This document shows, piece after piece, positions 45,632-53,887 of a stretch of 64,000 nucleotides of DNA. The stretch comes from Gemmatimonadota bacterium (GTDB taxonomy: Bacteria; Latescibacterota; UBA2968; GCA-2709665). Below the pieces are notes generated by a model. That model was not told where the DNA came from, made no database searches, and saw only the letters and a program-made list of their open reading frames with translations. The stretch lies in assembly GCA_028874335.1 (NCBI GenBank), contig JAPPJY010000016.1:1-64000 (forward strand). The letters run 5' to 3'. The position numbers were made by a program, and so were the translations under genes. Each line of letters begins with the position of its first letter. The first letter of the stretch is position 1.

Positions 45632-45790
45632 TAGTGTTCTGTCCCAGAAATAAGTTGCCTGAATTCGGCCGCTGAGTCGCCCGTCTCGCAAGGCGCCTCC
45701 GACCTGCGTATGGTCGGCGAGCGAGGGGAACGTAGCGAGACGGGATGAATCGGCGGCCGAATGGTGAGGAATTTTTGGGACAGGACACCA
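45632..45790 (+). mobile_element. Repeat family I (MITE-like), copy C
   Basis: 159 bp, reverse orientation to copy A. TAGTGTTCTGTCCCAGAAAT at the left end and TGGTGTCCTGTCCCAAAAAT (reverse complement) at the right. Nearly identical to copy A 42 kb away, so recent mobility is likely. It adds an in-frame ORF start (from 45745) to the next gene but the real start is probably 45805. Confidence 0.85.
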
Positions 45791-45804
45791 GTTGCGAAGG
45801 ACCG

Positions 45805-46995
45805 ATGAGCATACGTTCCAATATACCGGTCTGGTTGTTTGTGGTCTGTATCCTGATATCGACCGCATCGGCACAGACCACGACCGATATCGATTTCGAC
45901 GACAATCACGTGGTCGATTTCGGGGATTTCGTCCTTCTCGCGCAGGCATTCGGGACCGGGGACGCGCGGTTTGACCTCAACGGCGACGGTGCCGTCGATT
46001 TTCAGGACTTTCTGATCTTCGCGCGCCTGTACGACAAATCCCAACACACGGTGATGCATTCTCATGTCGACGAGGAGCTCGCTGTCGGTTCGGTCGATGT
46101 CTATGACGTGCCGACCCTGGGAAGCCAGCCTCAGGATATCGTGGTCGACGTCCTTGGCCGCGTCTGGTTTACGCAGCCGGGCGCAAACCAGATCGGCCGT
46201 TTCGATCCCTCAACCGAGACATTTGTCGAATTTCCATTGCCGACCCCTAGCGGCCGGCCGGCCCGGCTTGCCGTTGACGGCCGCGGTATTGTCTGGTTTA
46301 CGGATATTGTCGCGAACGCGGTCGGCCGGCTCGACCCGATTTCTGAAGAAATCCGGACGTACCCCGTTCCCACCCCGGGAAGCCAGCCCAGCGGCCTGGT
46401 TTTCGACCGCAAGGGTTACCTCTGGTTCACCCAGGAATCCGGCAACCAGATCGGCCGTCTCGATCCTGATCGCGGCACGTTCGAAGAGTATCCTGTGTTC
46501 ACACCCTCGGCTGGTCTGGACGAGATACAGATCGACAGTGAAGGCATACTGGTGTTTTCGGAACGAGCCGTCGGAAAATTCGGCCGGATGAATCCGGAGA
46601 CGAAAGAGATTGCCGAGATCGAAATACCCGTCCAGGATCTGACCATCAGACAGTTCGTGTTGGACGCGGGAGATCAGATCTGGTTTGCCGCGAATTCTTT
46701 CCAACTGCACATGTGGGACCTGCTTGCCACGGGTAACTTCACAAGTTATATCCTGCCTGAAGATGGGCCCGATCCATCCTCGCTGGCTGTGGACCTTAAC
46801 GGACGTATCTGGTACGCGGCCGATCAGTCCAGGTATTCCGCCAGGTTCGATCCGGAGGCTACCAGCATCAGGATACTCGAACTGCCGAATTCGGTTTCAG
46901 GAGTGGGAAGGCTGACAGTGGATCGGCTCGGAAAGATCTGGTTTACCGATCCTACCGGGAACCGGATCGGAAGCGTGGAGGACATCGGTCCCTGA
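45805..46995 (+). CDS. Secreted dockerin-like / streptogramin lyase-type beta-propeller protein
   Basis: 396 aa. Signal peptide VWLFVVCILISTASAQ; then two EF-hand-like loops (DFDDNHVVDFGDFVLLAQAF and DLNGDGAVDFQDFLIFARLY) as in dockerins; then a Vgb-type propeller of at least six blades with G..W(F/Y) and NQIGR(F/L)DP repeats. No attached cohesin is seen. Vgb-like proteins often are sensors or binders rather than lyases. AAGGA precedes ATG 45805. Confidence 0.83.
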   Translation: MSIRSNIPVWLFVVCILISTASAQTTTDIDFDDNHVVDFGDFVLLAQAFGTGDARFDLNGDGAVDFQDFLIFARLYDKSQHTVMHSHVDEELAVGSVDVYDVPTLGSQPQDIVVDVLGRVWFTQPGANQIGRFDPSTETFVEFPLPTPSGRPARLAVDGRGIVWFTDIVANAVGRLDPISEEIRTYPVPTPGSQPSGLVFDRKGYLWFTQESGNQIGRLDPDRGTFEEYPVFTPSAGLDEIQIDSEGILVFSERAVGKFGRMNPETKEIAEIEIPVQDLTIRQFVLDAGDQIWFAANSFQLHMWDLLATGNFTSYILPEDGPDPSSLAVDLNGRIWYAADQSRYSARFDPEATSIRILELPNSVSGVGRLTVDRLGKIWFTDPTGNRIGSVEDIGP

Positions 46996-47136
46996 GACGT
47001 CTCTCTCATTGCCCGACGTGTACGTCTCAATCTCAGAGATTGCGGCGTTTTTTTTTGTAACGATAGAAAGAAATTGACACGGCGAGGTGGCTTAGGTACC
47101 ATTCCGGCCGACGTTGCAGTTGTAGAGTCTAACCTT

Positions 47137-47330
47137 GATTCGTAAGTGTTCGAGGACGTTAATTCGAATATGTGCTTGTAAATAAAGACGATTAGACTGC
47201 TGATTACCAGGATACACCAAGTCACTGGAAGTGAGGGAAGAAACGACTTTCTTAACGTCGATAACGCCCCGTTTCGGAGGGTTTTATCGCGTCGCCGCGT
47301 TGCTGTTTTTTTTTTTGAGGCTAACCCCGA
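47137..47330 (+). repeat. Repeat family II, copy 3
   Basis: GATTCGTAAGTGTTCGAGGA, GATTACCAGGATACACCAAG, CCCGTTTCGGAGGGTTTTAT and a T-run tail TTTTTTTTTTTGAGGCTAAC. It lies directly upstream of the solute-binding protein gene. The segment 46996-47136 has a T-run with a small hairpin but I see no gene there. Confidence 0.8.
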
Positions 47331-47351
47331 ATAGAAGCGAATGGACCAGCC

Positions 47352-48770
47352 ATGAAGCACCGAATTCTACCCTTTTTCTTCATCTGTATACTCATTCCCG
47401 TCACAATTCAGGCCGCGACCGAACGGCTGGTTCTGATCTCGCCCCATCCGGACGGCGTTCAGAACGAGTTTGAAGCGGCCTTTAAGTCCCACTATTCCAG
47501 GCTGACGGGCAGGGAGGTTGTCCTGGAATGGCTCGACGTCGGCGGTGGCACGAGCTCGATTCTGAGATACGTCAAATCGGAATTTCGCCGTGCGCCCGGC
47601 GGAATCGGTATCGACGTCTTCTTCGGCGGAGGCATGGACCCGTTTATGGAAATCGCCGAGATGGGCCTCTGCTCTGCCCATCGCCTGCCTGAGGCCCTGC
47701 TGGATCGATTGCCACGAAAAATCGGGGGCGTACCTCTGTTCGATCCGGACTATCGCTGGTACGGCGCCACCCTGGCCGGTTTCGGAATCGTGTACAACAG
47801 GGCCGTTCTCGACCTTGTGGACCTGCCGGCCCCGCGGACCTGGGCCGACCTCGGAGATCCGGAGCTCTTTTCGTGGGTCGGGTCGGGAGATCCACGAAGC
47901 AGCGGCAGCGTACACATGGCCTATGAGTTGATCCTTCAGGCATATGGCTGGGAGCGAGGCTGGGAGGTCATTACGACTCTGGGGGCCAATGTGCGCAATT
48001 TCACCTCGGGCGGCTCACAGGCGCCCAAGGACGTCGCCGTCGGCGAGGTGGCCTACGGCCTGTCCATCGACTTCTATGCCTGGGCCCAGGCCGGCCAGGT
48101 GGGGGAAGATTATATCGGATTCACGATGCCCGACAACCTGACCATCGTCAATCCAGACGGGGTGGCCATCCTTAAAGGCGCATCCAACCTGCGGGCGGCA
48201 AGGAGTTTCGTCGAATTCGTCATGTCGGACTCGGGCCAGAAACTCTGGTTTCTGAAAAAGGGTGTGCCGGGCGGCCCCCGGGAAACCGCGCTGAACCGGT
48301 TTACGGTATTGCCCGATCTCTACCGGCGGTACCGCGATCAGGCCGCCGTTGCGCTGAACCCATTCGAGTGGAAGTCCGACCTCGTCTATGACTCGGAGAA
48401 GGCGTCAAACCGATGGCGCGTATTGAACGACCTGATCGGCGTCATGGTGATCGATTCCCACCAGCAGCTTCAGACCGCATGGAAAACGGCGATTATGGAA
48501 GGAATAACCCCTGAGCGTGTTCGACGGCTCGCGAAAGTACCCGTCAGCGAAGAAGCCTGCGGCCGTCTGGGCCCCCGTTGGCGGGATGCAGAACTGCGCA
48601 ACAGGAACCTGGCGTCATGGACGGAATTCGCACGGAACAAATACGGAGTGTCAGAGCCTCCGTTTCGAAGGCGTCTTCTGGACAGGCTGACGCTCCTGTT
48701 CCCGTTGGGCCTTGCAGGCGCCATGGTGATCTACCTCGCAAAGACATCGCTTCCCTCGTTCAGACGGTAA
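47352..48770 (+). CDS. Extracellular solute-binding protein (iron-type ABC importer)
   Basis: 472 aa. Signal peptide PFFFICILIPVTIQA, then a periplasmic binding fold like FbpA/AfuA (ISPHPDGVQNEF, IGIDVFFGGGMDPF, the GATLAGFGIVYNRAVL hinge). Unusually, it carries a C-terminal hydrophobic segment (LLFPLGLAGAMVIYLAK), so it may be membrane anchored at both ends of the periplasmic domain. Followed by an ATPase and permease in the same direction. Confidence 0.85.
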   Translation: MKHRILPFFFICILIPVTIQAATERLVLISPHPDGVQNEFEAAFKSHYSRLTGREVVLEWLDVGGGTSSILRYVKSEFRRAPGGIGIDVFFGGGMDPFMEIAEMGLCSAHRLPEALLDRLPRKIGGVPLFDPDYRWYGATLAGFGIVYNRAVLDLVDLPAPRTWADLGDPELFSWVGSGDPRSSGSVHMAYELILQAYGWERGWEVITTLGANVRNFTSGGSQAPKDVAVGEVAYGLSIDFYAWAQAGQVGEDYIGFTMPDNLTIVNPDGVAILKGASNLRAARSFVEFVMSDSGQKLWFLKKGVPGGPRETALNRFTVLPDLYRRYRDQAAVALNPFEWKSDLVYDSEKASNRWRVLNDLIGVMVIDSHQQLQTAWKTAIMEGITPERVRRLAKVPVSEEACGRLGPRWRDAELRNRNLASWTEFARNKYGVSEPPFRRRLLDRLTLLFPLGLAGAMVIYLAKTSLPSFRR

Positions 48771-48793
48771 CTCGCCCCCGGCCCCTCAGAAGC

Positions 48794-48993
48794 GGGTAGA
48801 CGGTAGACGGAAGAAGGTAGAAGACCACACCCCGCCCCACCACCTGGTGAGACGTAAGCCGGGAGAGGTTAGAGATCGCATGCCGCCTAAGATTCCCTGT
48901 CATTCCGCAGGCAAGACGGAGGAACATATCGGCAAGGGCTTCTTCTACCGTCTCACCGCTTCCGTCTCACCGCTTTTGGTCTACCCTCTACCC
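48794..48993. repeat. Inverted-repeat element rich in GTAGAC repeats
   Basis: GGGTAGACGGTAGAC at the left end is inverted at 48979-48993 (14 of 15). Inside are short repeats (GTAGAC, GTAGAAG, and CGTCTCACCGCTT twice). It lies between the binding protein and the ATPase gene. The rest of that 310-base gap holds only a family II tail (49020-49048). Confidence 0.65.
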
Positions 48994-49019
48994 GCATTCA
49001 GGCTCTTTGTAGCCAATAT

Positions 49020-49048
49020 GACTGTTGCCTTTCTTCGAATTGAGGCTA
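49020..49048 (+). repeat. Tail of repeat family II (partial copy)
   Basis: CTTTCTTCGAATTGAGGCTA matches the tail of copies 1-4 but no head or core is present. It lies just upstream of the ABC ATPase gene, behind the inverted-repeat element. Confidence 0.5.
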
Positions 49049-49080
49049 AAAACAGCCTCCAGAGGACATGAGGGCGTACC

Positions 49081-50169
49081 ATGGTGCGTGTTCGACTGCA
49101 GGGCGTCACAAAACGATTTGGCAGCGTCGTCGCTGTTGAATGCGTGGATATCGAAATTGAGAGAGGCGAATTCTATTTTCTGCTGGGACCTTCCGGATGC
49201 GGCAAGACCACGTTGTTGAGAACGGTCGCCGGATTCTACAGGCCGGAGCACGGACGCGTGTTTTTTGACGATCGGGACGTTACCGGTGTCCCGCCTGAAA
49301 AGCGAAACACTGGAATGGTCTTTCAGAACTACGCACTATGGCCCCATATGACGGTCTGGCAGAACGTGGAGTACGGCCTTTCCCTGCGCGACATTGCGCC
49401 GCGAAAACGCGCCGATCGGATCCGGAGGGCGTTGCAGATGGTGAGAATGGAAGGCTACCGGGACCGGTCCCCCAATCAGCTGTCAGGCGGGCAGCAGCAG
49501 CGCGTGGCGCTGGCGCGGGCACTCGTGATCGAACCCGACGTGGTGTTGCTGGACGAACCGCTCTCCAATCTCGACGCACGGCTGCGGCTGGAGATGAGGG
49601 AACAGATCCAGGCGTTGCACCAGAGCCTGGGGATCACCATGATCTATGTCACGCACGACCAGAAAGAAGCGCTGGCGATGGCCAGCCGCGTCGCCGTGAT
49701 GCAGGCGGGTCGGGTCGTGCAGTCCGGTTCTCCCAGGACGTTGTATTCGAAGCCGGCCAACCGGTTTGTCGCGGACTTCATCGGTGAAATCAACCTGATT
49801 TCGGGCAAGGTCGTTCTGATCGACGAGAACATCGGTGTCAAAACGGGGGTGGGTGTCCTGTACGGCGGGCCGGGCTACGACGGCATCCGGAGAGGCGACC
49901 GTGTATTGTGCGCCATCCGCCCCGAGGCCATGGAATTCCACGCGGGCAGTCCGGGCGAGGCGGACCATGTCGTCGCCGGGACGGTCCGGAACGCGATATT
50001 CCTGGGCGAAATGGAACAGTATGTTGTGGACCTTTCGGACGGAACTCAGGTGAAGCTCTTGGAGAGCCATCCGCGGGTCCGGAGCGCATTTCCCGGCGAT
50101 CGCGTGAGCATCCGGTTTGCCCGGGACTCGATATCAATACTACGGGACGAAGGTGAAAACTCTGCTTGA
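49081..50169 (+). CDS. ABC importer ATPase (FbpC/PotA-like)
   Basis: 362 aa. Walker A GPSGCGKTT, signature LSGGQQQRVALAR, Walker B VVLLDEPLSNLD, and a C-terminal TOBE-like part (VLCAIRPEAMEFH...) from about residue 270. It powers uptake by the permease below, whose start overlaps this gene's end by 17 bases. Confidence 0.9.
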   Translation: MVRVRLQGVTKRFGSVVAVECVDIEIERGEFYFLLGPSGCGKTTLLRTVAGFYRPEHGRVFFDDRDVTGVPPEKRNTGMVFQNYALWPHMTVWQNVEYGLSLRDIAPRKRADRIRRALQMVRMEGYRDRSPNQLSGGQQQRVALARALVIEPDVVLLDEPLSNLDARLRLEMREQIQALHQSLGITMIYVTHDQKEALAMASRVAVMQAGRVVQSGSPRTLYSKPANRFVADFIGEINLISGKVVLIDENIGVKTGVGVLYGGPGYDGIRRGDRVLCAIRPEAMEFHAGSPGEADHVVAGTVRNAIFLGEMEQYVVDLSDGTQVKLLESHPRVRSAFPGDRVSIRFARDSISILRDEGENSA

Positions 50170-51847
50170 TCGATACGATCTGACCGGGTCCAGGGTCCTC
50201 TTTCTGGCGGGACTGTCTGCCTTTTTTGTGTTTTTTCTGTTCTATCCGCTCTGGTACGCCGTTGTGCGAGCGCTGTGGGTGAACGGAGAATTCTCGCTCG
50301 TTTTCTTTGAGTTGATGGCAGGCAATCCTGTCTACACGGAGATGATTCTGAACAGTTTCCGCCTCGGCATGTTCACCACAATCGCAACGACACTGCTGAG
50401 CCTTCCCGTCGCCTTCCTGCTGGTACGATATGACTTCAGGGGCAAGAACGTCCTCAACGGTCTGATCCTGGTGCCCATGGTCCTACCGCCGTTCGTGGGC
50501 GCGATCGGGATGAAACAGATGTTCGCCCGCTTCGGATCGATCAACCTTCTGCTGCTCGAGCTGGGAATCGTCGACCAGCCCATCGACTGGTTCGGCGGCG
50601 GGTTTGCGGGTGTGGTCATTCTGCAGGTGCTGCACCTCTATCCCATTATGTTCCTGAACGTTGCCGCGGCGCTGGCGAATATCGACCCCAGCCTCGAAGA
50701 GGCCGCCCGCAACATGGGGGCCCGAGGTTTCAGGCTGTTTCGAACCGTGACCTTTCCGCTGATGTTGCCTGGCTATTTCGCCGGTGCGATCATTGTCTTC
50801 ATCTGGGCGTTTACCGACCTTGGTACACCGCTGATCTTCAACTATCGCCAGGTGGTGATGGTCGAGATATTCAACGCAATATCAGATATCAACGAAAATC
50901 CAATGGCGTATGCGCTCGTGGTTTTTCTGTTGTTGCTGACCGTGTTGTTTTTCTACCTGTCCAAGCTGTTGCTGGGCAAAGGACGGTACGAAATGGTTGC
51001 ACGGGGACACGTGGGATCGGCCGTGCGCCGTGCTACGCCAGGGATGACCGCGTTTATCTACGGAGTAATGATCTCACTGACAGCCATCGCGCTGATCCCT
51101 CACCTGAGTGTATTCCTGACCTCGATCTCAGAGCGCTGGTTCATGTCGATCTGGCCGCAGGAAATCACAGGCAAGTACTATCCGCTCGTCTACCGGCACC
51201 CGATCGCGGGCCCCAGTGTAACCATGAGCCTGATGCTGAGTTCTCTAAGTACGATTTGCGACGTGGTACTCGGCATATCCATAGCCTATCTGCTTGCCCG
51301 CACCCGGATCCCGTTCCGAGGCGCGCTGGATGCGGTCGCAATGCTGCCCCTGGCATTGCCTGGCCCGGTGCTGGCTTTCGGGTATCTGGCCGGGTATTCC
51401 GGCACCTTTCTGGATGCACGACACAATCCCGTGCCTCTGCTGGTTATCGCATACGCGGTGAGACGCCTGCCGTATATGGTCAGGTCTGCCTACGCCGGAT
51501 TCCAGCAAAGCAGTGTCGCCCTTGAAGAAGCGGCCAGGAATCTGGGCGCTTCTCCCCTGCGCACGACTTTGCAGATTACATTCCCGCTCATTCTCGCGAA
51601 TCTGGTCGCGGGCGCCATTCTCTGTTTTTCCTTTGCCATGCTGGAAGTCAGCGACAGCCTGATACTTGCGTTGAAGACGCAGTATTACCCCATCACCAAG
51701 GCCATCTACGCGCTGATGGGCAGGATTGCGGATGGGCCATACATCGCCAGCGCGATGGGGATGCTGGGCATGCTGCTTCTCATGCTCAGCCTCTTCCTGG
51801 CCGGACGCTTCCTGGGCCGGCGCATGGGAGAGCTGTTCCGCGCGTAG
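50153..51847 (+). CDS. Fused-type ABC importer permease (FbpB-like)
   Basis: 564 aa from GTG 50153 within the ATPase 3' end. About twelve hydrophobic segments in two halves, each with an EAA loop (EEAARNMGARGFRLFRTVTF and EEAARNLGASPLRTTLQITF) that docks onto the ATPase. This duplicated BPD architecture is typical of iron(III)-type importers. With the binding protein and ATPase it completes the system. Confidence 0.9.
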   Translation: MKTLLDRYDLTGSRVLFLAGLSAFFVFFLFYPLWYAVVRALWVNGEFSLVFFELMAGNPVYTEMILNSFRLGMFTTIATTLLSLPVAFLLVRYDFRGKNVLNGLILVPMVLPPFVGAIGMKQMFARFGSINLLLLELGIVDQPIDWFGGGFAGVVILQVLHLYPIMFLNVAAALANIDPSLEEAARNMGARGFRLFRTVTFPLMLPGYFAGAIIVFIWAFTDLGTPLIFNYRQVVMVEIFNAISDINENPMAYALVVFLLLLTVLFFYLSKLLLGKGRYEMVARGHVGSAVRRATPGMTAFIYGVMISLTAIALIPHLSVFLTSISERWFMSIWPQEITGKYYPLVYRHPIAGPSVTMSLMLSSLSTICDVVLGISIAYLLARTRIPFRGALDAVAMLPLALPGPVLAFGYLAGYSGTFLDARHNPVPLLVIAYAVRRLPYMVRSAYAGFQQSSVALEEAARNLGASPLRTTLQITFPLILANLVAGAILCFSFAMLEVSDSLILALKTQYYPITKAIYALMGRIADGPYIASAMGMLGMLLLMLSLFLAGRFLGRRMGELFRA

Positions 51848-51866
51848 CCATAGGAGAACATCGGAG

Positions 51867-52802
51867 ATGGTCTATATCGCTGTGATCGTCCTGTTGATGC
51901 TCGCGGTTATTTTCGCGCTGACGCGTGAACGGGGAACGCGAGGAAGAGAGATTCCGGAAGGAGACGACGCACTGGCCGCAGACATGGCGGACCTGGTCAT
52001 CGAAGGCCGGAAGGAGTTTCTGCCGGTTGTCAGCCAGCCGGTATTGGGGGGTGTGCTTCGCGAATTGATGGACCGCCTCGGGATAGAAGCAGAGCAGGTA
52101 CTGGTCAATCGAGGCTTTGCGCGAACCGCGGGAGCGACACGCGCGGATGACGAAAGGGGCCGCAATCTGAGGCTATTCGATCCTGGAGAAGACATGATGC
52201 AGGTTGTAGAACGGGCGTTGCTCGTGGGGATTCAGTTGGCGCGCGCCGACGATGACTACGCCGGTGTGGGCGATGACCACCTGGATCTCGAGGCGCTGGT
52301 ACGCAAGGCCGAAGCCATAGAAATGGATCTGTTCGGAGACGGGAAGCGCGATCGTTACCTATTCTACGGAAAGGCTGCCCTGGTGCTTCAGGATATGCTC
52401 CAGGAAGAAAGAGAAGCCGCACGACGGGAAGTCCTGCGAGGACTGCTGGAAATGGTCGACGCACGGATCGATGCCTGCCAGGAGGAGCTGGACAGGTCGA
52501 TGGCGTACGTCCCCGAGCCGGATTCGTTGAGGTGGGGCGACCGCAGGGATCGGCAGTTGTATTATTTCAAGATGGGCGTAACGAATTCGCTGAGACGAAG
52601 CGGACAGTTGGAGAGCCTGGGACATCTCTACCGGTACCGCGGGGTGAATTACGACGTCCTGGAAGCATATGACCTGGCGGCCCAGGAGTGTCCGCAACTC
52701 TTCGCGGCGGATGTTATCGGTATCGACGGTTTGCTGCGACTGGCGTCCGGAGAGGTCCGGGCGCTGGCGCGACAGTCGCTGCCGGAGGGCGGAAGGCGTT
52801 AG
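51867..52802 (+). CDS. Hypothetical protein with N-terminal membrane segment
   Basis: 311 aa. One N-terminal hydrophobic helix (VYIAVIVLLMLAVIFAL) and a soluble, acidic and Arg-rich remainder with no recognised motif. It directly follows the permease by 19 bases, suggesting the same operon. GGAG precedes ATG 51867. Function unknown. Confidence 0.6.
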   Translation: MVYIAVIVLLMLAVIFALTRERGTRGREIPEGDDALAADMADLVIEGRKEFLPVVSQPVLGGVLRELMDRLGIEAEQVLVNRGFARTAGATRADDERGRNLRLFDPGEDMMQVVERALLVGIQLARADDDYAGVGDDHLDLEALVRKAEAIEMDLFGDGKRDRYLFYGKAALVLQDMLQEEREAARREVLRGLLEMVDARIDACQEELDRSMAYVPEPDSLRWGDRRDRQLYYFKMGVTNSLRRSGQLESLGHLYRYRGVNYDVLEAYDLAAQECPQLFAADVIGIDGLLRLASGEVRALARQSLPEGGRR

Positions 52803-52830
52803 TGTACTGATTCGGAGCAAAATGAGCGAA

Positions 52831-52863
52831 AGCCGCCACGCGTGCGTGGCGGCTCTTTTTTTT
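52831..52863 (+). terminator. Strong terminator after the importer operon
   Basis: AGCCGCCACG (52831-52840) pairs with CGTGGCGGCT (52845-52854), followed by a nine-T run. It ends the plus-strand operon, next to the convergent candidate selenoprotein gene. Confidence 0.85.
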
Positions 52864-53140
52864 ATGTTGCCCTGCGGGCACTTTCGTAATAGGGACGAAC
52901 GCGATCGATGACCTCCGTGTCCAGTTTGCATTCAGACACGATTTTCGTGAAATCCTCCGCAGGCAAGCCGAGTTCCTCCAGGAACTTCTGGTCGGCCGGT
53001 CAGGGGTAGACGTAGTCGCCGATGTTGTTCCGCAGCATCGCCCGGGCCTTGTCCGTAATCCTCGGCAGCCAGGGAATGCCGCCCATGGCAAGTGTTCTGC
53101 CCCGCGGGCGGAATTCGATGGATTCGTGCATGGCATCCAT
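52862..53140 (-). CDS. DUF5069-family protein with in-frame UGA (candidate selenoprotein)
   Basis: Translated through one UGA the frame gives 92 residues, from ATG 53140 with AAAGGAG at the right distance to TAA at 52862. The N-terminal half has GGIPWLPRITDKARAML and GDYVYP; the UGA (53000-53002, residue 47) is followed by PADQKFLEELGLPAEDF. As recalled, DUF5069 proteins have a conserved Cys exactly there (CPLDQRF). A hairpin follows: stem 52992-52996 with 52967-52971, bulge, stem 52981-52985 with 52972-52976, loop UGGA at 52977-52980. Its distance from the UGA fits a bacterial SECIS. The alternative is a pseudogene from a Cys-to-stop change; no other lesion is seen. Confidence 0.7.
52967..53002 (-). 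promoter_or_regulatory. Putative bacterial SECIS element
   Basis: RNA hairpin starting three bases after the UGA: lower stem GCCGA/UCGGC, a six-base 5' bulge (CCAGAA), upper stem GUUCC/GGAAC and apical loop UGGA. In E. coli fdhF the SECIS apical loop falls at about the same distance (18-23 bases after UGA) and carries a G that contacts SelB. Function is inferred from geometry only. Confidence 0.5.
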
Positions 53141-53229
53141 CTCTTCAGCTCCTTTCCGAATGGTTGTTGGACAATTTAAAGAATACAGGCAACACAGTTC
53201 AAATGCAAGTCGATATTGACGTCAGAGGC

Positions 53230-53811
53230 TCACTCTGCCCCGCGCGTTTTTTGGTAGATGGACAATGAAGTGCCGCCGTAGGTCTTCCGGGCGTTCAACG
53301 AAAGGCGTTGGACAGTGTCGGGCATGTCAAGGTCTGCAGCGTGTTGAATGAGAATGTGGGCGGAAGGAGTAACGAGGTCCGATCCGCTCAGGCGGAAAAG
53401 TACAGACCGTGCCGCAGGAACGCCGTTCAGTTGCAGCCGGTACGGAGGGTCAACGTAAATGACATCGAAAGGCCGTTTTTCAGACTCCAGCAGCGGCAGG
53501 AGTCTTGCCGCGCGATGGTTCGTGAGGCGGACCTGTTCTTCAGCCCCCCATTCGTTCAGCAGTCTCGAAATAAAGCCGTGCCTGCGCCGATCCGGTTCGT
53601 TCAGAAGCACGCGGGCCCCGCGGCTGTACGCCTCGAGGCCGATCTGGCCTGAACAGGAAAACAGATCGAGAAAACGAAGATGATCGAGCCTCGCGCCCAG
53701 AATGTTGAATGCGGCCTCTTTGATCCTTGACGGCGTTACGCGGGCGTTACCGTGTTTTCTGACGTCAAAGGGGATGGTCCGGCCCTTGAATTTGCCGGTG
53801 ATAATACGCAT
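53230..53811 (-). CDS. rsmD: 16S rRNA (guanine(966)-N(2))-methyltransferase RsmD
   Basis: 193 aa. TPSRIKEAAFNIL, motif I DLFSCSGQIGLEAYSRGA, catalytic VDPPYRL and RKTYGGTSLSIY at the C-terminus match RsmD, which methylates G966 of 16S rRNA. Length fits the family. It follows glyQS in the same direction after a 76-base gap. Confidence 0.9.
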   Translation of the reverse strand: MRIITGKFKGRTIPFDVRKHGNARVTPSRIKEAAFNILGARLDHLRFLDLFSCSGQIGLEAYSRGARVLLNEPDRRRHGFISRLLNEWGAEEQVRLTNHRAARLLPLLESEKRPFDVIYVDPPYRLQLNGVPAARSVLFRLSGSDLVTPSAHILIQHAADLDMPDTVQRLSLNARKTYGGTSLSIYQKTRGAE

Positions 53812-53887
53812 GAGAAAGAAAGAAGCGAATGAGTCGGATGACCGTGGCGGTATCGCGGGCGGTCAGTGAGTCATGGACGGTCGCGCC

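Noticed and set aside
48794-48993. Possible CRISPR array
   Set aside because: Short GTAGAC and CGTCTCACC repeats are imperfect and irregularly spaced, with no spacer pattern and no cas genes.
52714-53136. 140-aa minus-strand frame overlapping the candidate selenoprotein
   Set aside because: It is in a different frame, Ser/Arg rich and without homology; the DUF5069 frame is recognisable on both sides of the UGA.
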